Source: Paraspadella gotoi
Taxonomy: Eukaryota > Chaetognatha
Length of the DNA stretch: 64,000 bases
Assembly (NCBI GenBank): GCA_051294375.1
Contig: CM119263.1
Location: 1,518,981 to 1,582,980, forward strand
Direction: 5' to 3'
Numbering within the stretch: the stretch's first letter is position 1; every line of letters begins with the position of its first letter. The position numbers and the translations under genes were made by a program. The notes under the pieces were generated by a model. It did no database searches. It was not told where the DNA came from and worked only from the letters and a program-made list of their open reading frames with translations. This document shows, piece after piece, positions 28,337-39,600 of this stretch.

Positions 28337-30353
28337 GTTCACAACGTTCGAGGGTCTTTCGGTCGAGGAAAAGCGGAGGGCCTCACACCGGCGCGGTGGG
28401 TCTTCGGGGGCCAAGCGTTGAACCGGAACTCGACGGCGTGTTTGAAGTCTCGACGCATCACTCGCCAGGTTCGCTTCACTACGTAGATCGAGACTCCGAG
28501 CCTGGATGGAAGGGCGAACAAAATTAGTTAAAAATATATACTTTTAAAACATATATATATAGAAACGGAGATATACTTTTAAATGAAAGAGTTTGTAGTG
28601 ACAAAGAAAATTTCACTTTTATTCTAAAAGTCCGTAGCGAAAGAAAATGGATAAATCAATATTCCAATAAATCATTGAACAATCAATAAATTATAAGTAA
28701 TTAATATATAAATTAATTTATTAAAAAATCAATAAATCAATAAGCCAATCAATAAATTATAAAAATATTTAAACTTTTTAGATTAATCAATCAATGTCAT
28801 TAAATTTGAAAAATTAATCAAAATATCGACTTACCAAACAGCAAATAGAAAGAGGGGAATGAGAGACAGGCGAAAACGGTTGTTCCTCCGTCACGGAATT
28901 TGGGATTCAAATGGCCGCTTTGCCATTGTAGAAACAACTGAAGAAATTGGAGAAAAATATGAGTTAAATATCCTTATTTTCATAATCAAAACGGGAAATC
29001 CGAAAAAGTGGACAACGAAAATACAAAATAATAAAAAAAAAGAGAATATTTTCTGTTGGTATTCATTTAAAAAAAAATCATAGAGTTGGTTTTAACTAAT
29101 TTAAACTACGACAAAAGGATTAGGATCCAATCGGTACCCGGAGAAAATTGAGAAATGACACGAAATCTTGATCACTGAGGTCAAAATGACCCAATTACTA
29201 AGCTGAGCCAAAAATAAAATAAGAACGAGAACAATAGAAAAGAGAGAGAAAATAAAAAAACAACGAAAAAACAAGATCTATTCTCGGGATGAATCATTGG
29301 ACGCGGTTCTATTTAATTCATTATCTTTTACGGGAGTCAATTTATCGTTATCTATTAATTAATTTTAAGTTAATTTTTCACTATTTTCACATTTGCTCCG
29401 CCATTTTGCCTCTTCCTCTCATTTGAATCCTTCTTTTCGTTTCCCATTGGATGTCCAAAAATACCTAATTTAGTCGATAGTACCGTTTTCCGTAACGAAT
29501 TTTACTTTTTCAGCTTACTTTGTTTAAAGGAATATCCACCGAGGCTCTCTTTTCCGAGAGTTCCCAACTTCTGTTTGTTTATCCCAGAAGTTAATTTTAA
29601 TCTTAATCTAAAAACCTAAAAACCTCTAACAGTAATCCCTAACCCTAAATTAAAAACGGATGACAGCCCAAGTGTGTTGGACATAAACTTTTTTCAAAAT
29701 GTTTGGAACAGAAACAAAACTTTCTACAATAAAATCCACTCATCAATTGTACGCATTACGCAATTACACGGTTAATGGTTAATGGTTAATACTATTACTA
29801 ATACTATTAATAATAGCAAGATCGAACCGGAGTTGTTTCTTTTGTTCTCTGATTTTGGAGAAGAGATTCGCAAACTCGTAGTCGTCTGCGCAAGGATCAA
29901 CGGTGCAGAGTTGATAGTGGAGGTAAATGTCTTCGTAGTCGTAGAGGGTGACGACGGGACTGCGAATGCCTGGGGATGAGGAGGAGGAGGAGGAGGAGGA
30001 GGAGGAGGAGGAACGAATTTCAACGAATGATGAAATCTTCGTTCAAGTTCCGGAAGACAACTGGGAAACCTGCTCTCATTAAAAAACCTTAACTGAATAA
30101 TGAAATCATACCGGATAGAATAAAAAATAAAATAAATAAAATAAAATAAATAAAATAAATAAAATAAATAAAATAAATAAATGAATAAATGAATAAATGA
30201 ATAAATACTCAATTCTCAAAAATTCTAAATTTATGATTAAAAGGATTGTTTAAATCTGGACGTATAATAATAATAATTATACATATATAATTATAATTTT
30301 TTTTTTTACTGAATCCGCAAATCGGTTCGTCATCGAAATGTCAAATAATCAAT

Positions 30354-30390
<37 letters not shown>

Positions 30391-32284
30391 AATTTCTCTG
30401 GGTTGAAACCGTTGAGTTTGGCGGTGACGTTGACCCTGAGGCATCGACAGTCGCGTTGGAAACAAATGGGAATCACAGTGAAGTCGCATCGAGAATCGCG
30501 GAGGCGACACTTGGTTTCGTCTCGACCCTGAAAACGAGTCACGTGAAAAACCGCGAAAGAAAATTAATCACTTCGTTCTTCTTATTTTGTAACAAGAAAA
30601 ATATTTTTAAAAAAATTCGATTCAAACATTTTTTTTTCGTTACGTATTACGTATTAATGTCTTTCCATGTCACGAACATGAAAAGATTGTTAAACTCACC
30701 GTGTCGTTGACACACTTCTTTTCCCAATCTCCCTCGACGAAGCACTGGGCTGGTTCGAAGTGGTAAGACGCCAGCGCCGGCCTGAAATGTCATACTAATA
30801 ATAAACAATGTACAATAATAATAATAATATACAATAAGGTACGCTGGGAGTGAATAAACTGTGAGAGAGTCTTGATTGAAAGCTTGCAGGGAACTGCTAT
30901 GTCATTATCTTGTAAGAGTGATGGAGGCCTTAAACCACCAAAGCTTGTCCAAAGTCAGGGGCAAGATAGCTTATTTATTAAATGAATGGATAGTTTTTAT
31001 ATTTGTTGTATTAATTTCATACAATCAATTTAAAAAATCATTAATAAAATATACCATTATTTACTTAGAGATGGGACAAAAATAGAAAATGAAAAACCAC
31101 GAGAAAAAACAAACTCGATAGTTTTTTTCTTCGAGTTGGAAAAACATTAATTCTTAAACTAAAAAATGACGATTTATATAATTACTAAGGCGGAACAGGT
31201 TACAAACTAACAGAAATCCGGTATAAATATTGTTAATGTGTTTATTAAAGATCGTAAAAATAAAAAAAATTAAGATTTATCATATAGTTAAACACTATAT
31301 AATGATAAAAAAATCTTTATAATAAATTTTAATTTATTTTAACGGATTCTGATAGAGCTTGAAAAGTTATTACAACTTTTTGAAATTTTAATAATCTATC
31401 TATGAAAATTAACAAAAACTATAAAATTTAATGAATGATGATGATGATGATGATATTTTAAGGTTTTTTACAAATTTTAGGCCATTTATCATTAAAACTT
31501 TTGAAATTTGTAGTAATGAAGAGACAATAATTATTGATAAGTGTTAATGACAGAACCGTTCAATATAAGCAGTCCCTGAGCTTCGGATCAGGCTGTAACA
31601 CCGTGTTACAGGCGGGTTAAGCGCCCCGTCCCTCTTAACTGCCAGACGACCACCGGGCTAGAACCCCGGACCTTTGGGTTGGGAGGCGAATGACTTGCCT
31701 CCGGCACCAATGGCTGCTGATGAACGGTTGTTGGATTTTAGTCCACCATAGTACTAACCTTTTTCTAACTTTTTAATCTTTATCAGAATCCATTTTTAAA
31801 AATAAAAATTTCTTAAAAAAATTTTTAAACATTTCTTATAAATTGTTGAATATTAAAATGCTTCCATGCATGAAAAAATTAATTTAATCAAAATCTAACA
31901 TCATAAGTCAATTTGCTTGTAAAAGGACAAAAGACTTTTTTTATTGCAGACTTTTTAATATTGTAAAAAATGTTAAATTCTTGCCGCATTAATAATTACT
32001 AAATGACATAGTTTAACATAAGAACAACAGACATAAATGATTAAAAGAAAAAAAAAAGGGAAATTTCGGAAAAAACAAAAAAAGCGAGGAACTGGCCTGG
32101 CGTAGCCAATGGCCAACGGGACCATGAGCGTGGTGACGAAGATGCAGCTCAGAGTGAGAGCCAGATAGACTTTGCAATGAGGGAAGTGGACGAAAGGGTG
32201 GAGGTCGTCTTCCTCCAGCACGAGAAAAGCAGCCTCGTCTTCCTCCTCCCCCTCCACGAGATCGAGTTCCGACGCCGCTGCCAT
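28337..32284 (-). CDS. Two-TM Cys-loop protein resembling BK channel beta / TipE subunit
   Basis: Exons: 32284-32097, 30781-30700, 30537-about 30390, 29969-about 29835, 28937-28835, 28504-28337. Exon 1: MAAASELDLVEGEEEDEAAF, then TM1 (VYLALTLSCIFVTTLMVPLA). The loop has paired cysteines (PAQCFVEGDWEKKC, CFQRDCRCLRVNVTAKLNG, LYDYEDIYLHYQLCTVDPC, YEFANLFSKIREQ) and NxT sites, then CFYNGKA, TM2 (LSLIPLFLFAVW-LGVSIYVV) and a basic cytoplasmic tail (KRTWRVMRRDFKHAVEF). The order TM1, CxVNVT, helix after a CxxxPC pair, C(F/Y)Y, TM2 matches KCNMB and the insect TipE family, which modulate channels at the plasma membrane. Exon 5 needs two frame changes. Intron 1 appears to use a GC donor. Homology call is by pattern, not by search. 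Confidence 0.55.
29985..30015 (+). repeat. (GAG)n microsatellite before an acceptor
   Basis: On the minus strand a CCT/CTC tract that serves as the polypyrimidine tract of exon 4 of the BK-beta-like gene. Confidence 0.7.
30120..30206 (+). repeat. (AAATA)n / (AATA)n tract
   Basis: AAAATAAATAAAATAAAATA-type simple repeat in an intron of the BK-beta-like gene. Confidence 0.85.
30355..30390 (+). repeat. (GAC)n microsatellite
   Basis: Pure GAC repeat at the 3' boundary of exon 3 of the BK-beta-like gene. The splice donor probably falls in its first units (GTC on the minus strand). Confidence 0.85.
30838..31025 (+). mobile_element. SINE-like element A, copy 2
   Basis: GGGAGTGAATAAACTGTGAG, TTGATTGAAAGCTTGCAGGG and CCTTAAACCACCAAAGC, with a 3' end like other copies (GTTGTATTAATTTCATACAA). 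Inserted in intron 1 of the BK-beta-like gene. Confidence 0.75.
31535..31755 (+). mobile_element. tRNA-derived SINE-like element B, copy 1
   Basis: Contains (reverse strand) a tRNA-like pol III region: GCCGGAGGCAAGTCATTCGC..CCCAACCCAAAGGTCCGGGG and B-box-like GGTTCTAGCCC. Same 200-bp unit at 40561-40765 (reverse) and 43320-43540. Flanking TAGTA on both sides (near 31511 and 31746) is a possible target-site duplication. Confidence 0.7.
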
Positions 32285-33041
32285 TTTATATTTTTGTTTG
32301 TTTACTTTGTGTTCTTTCTTTCTTTACCTTGTATATTTATTGTTTACTTTTTCTTTGGTTTACTTCCGTCGTTTTCTTTTTTTTTTTTTCAGAATAATCC
32401 GCCGCGGCAGCAGCTGCCGATGCTCTTTTTTTTTCAGATTTTCTTTCGGTGGGCGGATTTTTCTCTTCTCGAAAGATTTTTAGATGAAAACTGGTGATAA
32501 CGATTCGTCGTTTTTGTTGTTGTTGTCGTTTATTGTCTCAATCGCTCGTGACTGAGTCTCTCTCTCATCAGGTGGAACCGTGGAAGGGAACGGCTCAGAT
32601 TTGAATTAATCAATAAATCGAATATTCTTGATTAAATTCCAGTGTCGATATTTTAGTTCCTTTTTTTCTAATACTATAAATAGATTTAAATTTCAAATGT
32701 CTGCGTTTTAAAAAAAAAAATTTCGCCATTCTGGTCTAAAAAAAATTGAATAAACAAAAAAAAAAAGAAAGAAAAACTAAATTTTTCTTCTTCGTCTGGA
32801 AGCAAAAGATAAGAGTCTTTCTTGTCCTGATAACGAAATTCATTTATCTACAATTTTTTTTGCGTCACAAGATCGAAAATTCCTTTGAGACTTTGTCCTT
32901 CGTTTCGCAAAATAACATATTTTTCGTCACCTTCGCTGTCTTTTCTATTATTTGGCTTTGCTATTATTTGTCTTTGTCTTTGCTATTCTTTTTCGTTTCT
33001 GCATATTTTATATTTCTTATATTTTTAAAAGAAGAGATAAA
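32285..33041. promoter_or_regulatory. Divergent intergenic region
   Basis: 757 bp separate the ATG of the BK-beta-like gene (minus) from the ATG of the Lifeguard gene (plus). Both 5' UTRs and any shared promoter must lie here or be spliced in. T-rich; no TATA box I would defend. Confidence 0.35.
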
Positions 33042-36000
33042 ATGGCCTCAGCCCCTCCGCCCCATAATCCCAGCGTGGATGTCCCACCTCCCCACAATCC
33101 CGACGTAGGACCCCCTCCGTCTTACCCCGGATTCAAACCGGAATACGCTGGCAAAGGTAAGGTAATTAATGGTAACAATTTCATTACGAATTTTCTTTTC
33201 TTTATACATTATGTATTTTATGAAATGCCAGCACTTTTTTTTGATTACTATAAAAAATGTATTTTTATGATCTTTCTCAGAATATGCCGGTCCTTACCAG
33301 GCCGGCCCTTACCCGGCCGGTCCTGACCCGGCTTATTCCGGTCCTTACCAGGCCGGTCCTTACCCGGCCGGTCCTGACCCGACTTATTCCGGTCCTTACC
33401 AGTCCGGCCCTTACCCGGCCGGTCCTAACCCGGCTTATTCCGGTCCTTACCGGCCTCCTTCTCAACCACAACCCACCGTGATGGACAACCCCGTGGTAGA
33501 GTACTCACCCAGCGGGACGGTTGGTGAGGTCACGGACGACAGGGCGCCCCTTCTCGGAGGATTCAGCGAGAAGGTAAGTTAATCATAAGCGTGAGTCGAT
33601 GTGAATTAGTGAAAAACAAAAAAGAGTTGATCATTGAATCTCTTCTTTATTAACGAAAATTATTAAAAAGATAATTATATTTACCGCGTTGTTCGGTAAA
33701 CAACATACTTAACTTACTTAACTTACCCTCCGGTTGTCAGACAATACGAATGGGCTTTATCCGCAAAGTCTACGGGATCCTCACCGCCCAGTTGGCCGTC
33801 ACCATCGCCATCATGTGCATCTTCCTCTTCTCTAAAACGGTCAAGGTAAGTTAACTCCTAATTAGACGAGGGTAAGCGAAAATGACTAATAGGTTCACAT
33901 GATCAGCTTTATTTTATCATGTAAATAATTTGACTTAACGTCGTTTAATTTTTTACAAATTAATAAGTCAAAATTTTTTCATAATAATTAAATTATTTTA
34001 AACTCGTCCAGTTAAAAATTTATAAGTTACTTATTTTTAATTTATTCGATTATCATAAATGAATTTTAGCAATAATTGAGCCTCACTCGCCCAACCCCTG
34101 TCATCAGAACTACGTGGTGGGTTACGAGAGATTCGGCGTTTACTACGACGGCCACTTGTGGGTCTTGTACACGGCGATGGGGATCACCTTCGCCAGCCTC
34201 GTCTTTCTCATTTGTGTCCCGGGAATCAGGAAGACTTTCCCCTCAAACATCATCTTTTTGGGAATTTTTACCGTTTGCGAGGGAGTCCTTTTGGGTGAGT
34301 CCTTTTGGGTGAGTCCTTTTGGGTGAGTCCTTTTGGGTGAGTCCCTTTTGGGTGAGTCTTTTGGGTGAGTCCTTTTGGGTGAGTCCTTTTGGGTGAGTCC
34401 TTTTGGGTGAGTCCTTTTGGGTGAGTCCTTTTGGGTGAGCCCTTTTGGGTGAGCCCTTTTAGGTGAGTCCTTTTGGGTGAGTCCTTTTGGGTGAGTCCTT
34501 TTGGGTGAGTCCTTTTGGGTGAGTTCCTTTGGGTGAGTCCTTTTGGGTGAGTCCATTTGGGTAAGTCCTTTTGGGTGAGTCCTTTTGGGTGAGACATTTT
34601 AGGTGAGTCCTTTTGAGTAATTCATTTTGGGTGAGTCCTTTTGGGTGAGTCCTTTTGGGTGAGTCCTTTTGGGTGAGCCTTTTGGGTGAGTCCTTTGGGT
34701 GAGTCCTTTTGGGTGAGTCCTTTTGGGTGAGTTCTTTTGAGTAATTCATTTTGGGTGAGTTCTTTTGGGTGATTCTTTTAGATGAGTCCTTTGGGTGAGT
34801 CCTTTGGGTGATTCCTTTGGGTGAGTCCTTTTGGGTGAGTCCTTTTGGGTAAGTCCTTTTGGGTGAGTATTTTTGGGTGAATCCTTTTGGGTGAGTTCTT
34901 TTGGGTGAGTCTTTATGGGTGAGTTTTTAGGACGAAAGGGTGATTTCGTGGTGGATTGGTCACATTTAAATCCAATCGTTGAATGAAATCGATTTTTTAA
35001 AAAGTAAAAATGCCGAATTTTAACTGTCATAAATACTTATTTTAAGATTAACTTTGCGATGAAAAAGTTAAATTATTAAAAAAAGGGAAAACGATGTAAA
35101 AATTAATTAACTATTAAGAATATTTTATAATATTTATTTGAATATTTAAAATTTTATCTTTTTTTGTGTTATAAGGTATCGTGGCATCATTGTTCGCCCC
35201 AGAAGAAGTTCTTGCCGCAGCTGGAATCTGCTGCGTCGTCGTACTTGGACTTACCCTGTTCGCTTTTCAGGTTAAAATGCTGAGGGAAAAATAAATCAAT
35301 ACTATTTTAAAACTGGTATAATCGTTATGAAACATTGTAGTATTACAATAGTTGAATTATCGAATAATTCATTAATTGCAAATTGAAGACAATCGTTCAT
35401 TTTATTTTCTTCTGAAAATGATGAATGTTATATAATTATAATTATAATCTAATATGTACTATGTACATTAAAGAACCGTAATTTGGACGTAATCCTAAAT
35501 TAATTTTTTTGTGAATTCACAGACGAAAATCGACTTCACTGGTTGCGGCGCTGCTCTGTTCGTGACGCTGTTGATCTTCATTTGCTTCGGATTTTTGATG
35601 ATTCCCTTCCACGACCGAGTGAGCTAAATATTTCTTCTAATATATATATATTCATTAAACAATAATTGACCCTCTTTACCGTAAGCGTCCAATTTTAACG
35701 TAAATTCAAAATTTCGTTTATTTTTAGGTTTAATAACTAGGATAAGGCTGTCGAGTAGGTTTAGGATTACCGTTAAGGATTAGGTTAGGGATTTGGTTAG
35801 AGTTTTGGTTAGGGATTAGAGTCTGGTTAGGGGTCGGGATAAGGTTAGGGCTTAGGCATTAGTATTAGGTAATAGGGTAAGGGATTAAGTTAGGGTTTGG
35901 GATAGGGGTTAAGGAATAAATTAAACTTAGAAAAAGAAAAAGATAGATTAGTACTAGATATTAAAATTAAAATTAAATTAAAATAAAATAAAATTAAGGA

Positions 36001-36279
36001 ATAGCAGTCTAAAAGGGGCACTATCGGAAAATAGTGCCCGATACTTAAATTTCACTATTTACCCTAATTCTACCTCAGGCGACTAACATGATCTACAGCG
36101 GGGTGGGCGCCCTCATCTTCTGCTTGTATCTCATATTCGATACTCAGCTCATGATTGGCGGGAAACACAAGTACGCCATCTCGCCTGAGGAATACGTTTT
36201 CGCTGCTTTGAATTTGTACCTCGACGTTATTAACCTTTTCCTCTACATTCTCATGATGGTCGGCGGAGGAAAAAAGTGA
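33042..36279 (+). CDS. Lifeguard / TMBIM family (BAX-inhibitor-1 fold), complete gene
   Basis: Seven exons: 33042-33156, 33281-33573, 33741-33845, 34108-34294, 35176-35270, 35523-35618, 36079-36279. All phases agree; 363 residues. N-terminal cytoplasmic Pro/Gly/Tyr-rich region (PPPSYPGFKPEY, then 17-residue repeats), APLLGGFSEK, IRMGFIRKVYGILTAQLAVT (hallmark RxGFIRKVYxxLxxQL), then seven TM helices with GFLMIPFHD, MIYSGVGALIFCLYLIFDTQ, LMIGGKHKYAISPEEYVFAA, LNLYLDVINLFLYIL. These match Lifeguard/GRINA (TMBIM2/3) proteins: Golgi/ER/plasma-membrane Ca2+-leak and anti-apoptotic factors. The conserved C-terminal Asp (YLDVINLF) and the FDTQ Asp of the pH-sensing pair are present. Exon 2 carries the repeat; intron 4 starts with a splice-site minisatellite. 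No disruption. Confidence 0.95.
33289..33453 (+). repeat. 51-bp coding minisatellite in Lifeguard exon 2
   Basis: Three full units (33289, 33340, 33391) and a partial fourth, encoding GPYQAGPYPAGPDPAYS with minor substitutions. The unit is in frame (17 aa), so copy-number changes would alter the cytoplasmic tail without breaking it. Confidence 0.9.
34283..34932 (+). repeat. 14-bp minisatellite of 5' splice sites (Lifeguard intron 4)
   Basis: About 46 tandem units of GTGAGTCCTTTTGG starting exactly at the exon 4/intron 4 junction (exon end GTCCTTTTGG, donor GTGAGT). Most units re-create TTGG/GTGAGT; a few are 13 bp or substituted. A longer-period repeat is visible (GAGTAATTCATTTTGGG at about 34614 and 34738). 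Confidence 0.95.
35735..35925 (+). repeat. Degenerate TTAGGG-type tract in Lifeguard intron 6
   Basis: About 190 bp of variants such as GGTTAGGGATTTGGTTAGAG, GGATAAGGTTAGGGCTTAGG and GGGATTAAGTTAGGGTTTGG. Interstitial telomere-like sequence. Confidence 0.7.
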
Positions 36280-36826
36280 GGAGAGACCTCACCTCGACCT
36301 CACCGCGAACTTACCTTTCAGCGAAATACTAGTTGTTCAAAAACGGTCATAACCATCTTAATTATTTTTAATTCTTTGTAATTATAAATAATATTGGTGA
36401 AACGGTCGTCACCTTTTTTTTTAACATAATGGGAAGACAACGATAAATTTTTATTTATTAAACCAGTAAGTTTTTATGAGGAGGAATAAATATTATGTAT
36501 ATATTTTTTCTGCGATTTGAATATAAAATTGAATAGTGGATTTATATTGCGAGGATGAAACTTGATTAATCTTGATTAATCTATGTAAAGAAAAAACTAC
36601 ATAAAATATATATAAAGAATATACGTAAAAAATAAATAAAAACTATTTCAAACTAGTTAGTAATCATTTAATTATCAGTTATTTATCAGAAAGAAATAAT
36701 AAAATGGAATATTAAATGCACGAAAAAAAAATGATTGAAAGGATTTTTTGTACAATTTCTTCAATATCTTCTTTTTCTTTTATAACTATACTCCGCTGTT
36801 GACCCATCTCCATGAAAGAACACACA

Positions 36827-36830
<4 letters not shown>
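36280..36830. other. Lifeguard 3' flank
   Basis: AT-rich, with several AATAAA-type hexamers (for example near 36380-36500) that could be the poly(A) signal. No ORF. Confidence 0.4.

Positions 36831-36872
<42 letters not shown>
36830..36872 (+). repeat. (CT)n microsatellite
   Basis: Pure CT tract after ACACACA. Confidence 0.9.
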
Positions 36873-36873
<1 letters not shown>

Positions 36874-37129
36874 CTCTCTTCTCCCGCTCTTCCTCCACGT
36901 GCTCCGTGCAGCTGCTGCAACGATTTTATTCTCTTCCTCTTCCGCCTCCTCTTCGTATCTCATGCATCCACTCTTCCTCATCCGAGGCTTATGAATCCCT
37001 CCCGAAACGTTTTACCGCCATCTCGCGAATTTGCGGTAAACTTTGCGATTTATGTAACAGAAGAAAAGGCAAAAAGTGAAAATAAAAACCTTTGTTTAAG
37101 AAATCACATGTTATTATTACAGTAGAACT

Positions 37130-39600
37130 CCGAATGTCTTAAGTACATTTTTCACTTTTCTAAAAAACTTAAATAAAGTTGATACATCCGCAAGCCATTA
37201 AATTGTAAATCTCCATAAAATGATAAATTAATAACACAGTTAATAATTATATATCTCCATAACCTAGACCTCCTCCATAATTTATGTTTTGTGTAATAAT
37301 ATTTTACTTGAATTCAAAACATTTTAAACAAGATCCATTTAACTATTTTCTCCCTTCATATAACATTTTATTTAAAGAGATTCATTGAAATTTGAAGTAT
37401 AATTAATAATTGTTAGTGTTGGCATATCCAATATCCAATAATGCACAGAACGACTATACCGTATACCTATATGTTATAATAAAGCTATTTTGAAGACATT
37501 TCGTTTTTTGATTACAAACATTTATGATAATTATATATAATATGTTCATAATTTATGTACTTTTTAATTCAGAGATTTCGTCGTGAATTTCTTTTCGTTT
37601 CGTTGTGTTTTGAATTAGTAGAAGATGTTTGAAATTGATTTCAACAACGATTTTTATTGCAACAAGATGTACATGTTTCGGCTTTAGAGATGTACAAGCC
37701 TCCATCAGCCTTTCAAACGTCTTTTACTAATTCAGAGATTGAAAAATATTATCTCAAAATGATCATAATCTAATTAATCATCGTTTTTTAAAAAAAAATT
37801 GAATACGTACATACTAAGGTGTAGTCAAAGTTACATACGAAAATTCTAAAAGTCAATTATGAACAACATACCATCAGTGAATATTAATTTGTAAAAAAAA
37901 ATTAATTTTCTGTTTTTTAATTTTCGCAGTAGGCTATATGAAATGAAGATATAATATATAAAAAATATAAATAAATATATAAATAAATAAATAAATAAAA
38001 AGATAGAAGGAATAAAGAAAGGCAAGAAAAAGATTGGCAGAATAAATGAAAACTAAAATATTTAAATTTGAAGAATTTTACTTATTCTTAAAATCTATTA
38101 TTTAAATAGTAAAGCCTCACTTACATAAATTTTAATTTTTATTGTTATGGTAAGTTATTAATTATTTTATAAACAAGAATATAAGAAGATAATATTCAAC
38201 AAATTCTTGGAAGATTCCTTAGTCCTCATCAAAGCCCTTTTTCTAATAAATATGTTTAACACGCTTAAGTAGTGAACTTAATTTATGACCCAAAAAAAAA
38301 AAACATCTTATACATTACTCCCCCTGACAGTTAAGATTGACAGCCCGTTTTTAATGAACGGTTATTGCCTTTTGAAAATTACAAGGCGGGATTGAGACAG
38401 TCTCAGTCTGAATCCCGATTGGTCCAAAATGCGAAAGTTCATTCCGATTGGTTCGTTAAATGTGATTCTCAATTCAGACGACGAACGAGTCTTTCTAACG
38501 AAATTAAGACTTTGTTAAAGTGAAACTAAAAAAAAAAAAACTGCTTGACGAAAACGGTCAAATACCAGAATTGCTATATTGGTTAGATCCGATGAAATAC
38601 TATTTTCATTTAATAAAAATAAACATAAAAAAGAATTTAGTAGATACTGTAAAGTTTGAGTAAATTTCTCTCGGCTCTCCCCTTGATCGAGGGACACTGG
38701 ATCCGAGAAGGATGATCGTTACGGCCAGACCCAGTTAACAGATCATCCATCACTGTCAAGAGTTGGCGTCCAACCAGAGGGAAACAATTATTTCAAACGG
38801 CCAATCAAATTCTCTCTCGCATTATTGGTGTTTGGTCGGGGACTTCGTGTTTGAGTTTGAAAAGTATCGACATTTGAAAGCAAATATATTTGTATAAATT
38901 TTTATTCTTTCATTATTTGGAGTTTTACATTCTTTCATGAAGCTTTATTTTGTATTTTTTACAGATGTTATTCGTAGATGGAATTCTCTGTTAGGGTGCT
39001 TAATTTTTAAAATGGAATCAAAAATTTAAATATAAATCATTAAAACTTGCAAATTAATAATCTATATAAATTTTTTTTATAACATAAAGTTTTTTTTTAA
39101 TTTGAAAAAATGGTATAATATAATAAAATCAAAAATTAAAAAAAATGATATTCTGAATTTTTTTTCTGGCTAATTTGAATTCCTCGTAAAACGTTTAAAT
39201 TGAAAAGAGATTTTCTTTTTAAAAACAGCCGAATGTTTAAACTTAAATACTAATTAAAAATAATTTTTATTTAAATAATATTTTTTAGGATTTGTATTTG
39301 AATTTTATCATACTACAACTGTCACTTTATCTTATTCCCTATCTCTGACAATCACGGGGATATTTTCAACACCAGGAAATTCTTGGCCTAGTGAAGGGGC
39401 AAGGCTCGATCTTAATTAAGAGCCCAGGCCCCTCGGAGGGCCTACACTTGCCGAGTATTTTTCGTTACTATTTTGATAAATTTAAGTTTTAAATCCATAA
39501 TGGATAAATATTTATTCAATGACGCAAAAGACAACATTAATCTATAACTATAATGTGCAGATTCCTCAAAAAAATTAGTGCAGGTGTGAATTTAACGCAT
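37130..39600. other. Gene-poor AT-rich stretch
   Basis: No supported exon. Repeat D copy at 37825-37935. (AATA)n at 37965-38000. A GC-richer island at 38320-38470 (CCCCCTGACAGTTAAGATTG; GGGATTGAGACAGTCTCAGT; CCCGATTGGTCC) looks like an unidentified repeat fragment. Another at 39350-39460 (GAGCCCAGGCCCCTCGGAGG). Confidence 0.4.

Noticed and set aside
33277-33471. Antisense Arg/Val/Gly repeat ORF over Lifeguard exon 2
   Set aside because: Shadow of the in-frame 51-bp coding repeat.
34283-34932. CRISPR-like array
   Set aside because: Units are contiguous with no spacers, and the genome is eukaryotic.
34143-35030. Antisense ORFs reading (PKRTHPKGLTQKDS)n over the 14-bp array
   Set aside because: The 14-bp repeat is open in several frames by composition alone. 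The plus strand carries a solid gene whose intron this is.
38320-38470. Possible promoter or gene island
   Set aside because: Higher GC and an inverted GAGACAGTCTC word but no ORF; more likely a repeat fragment.
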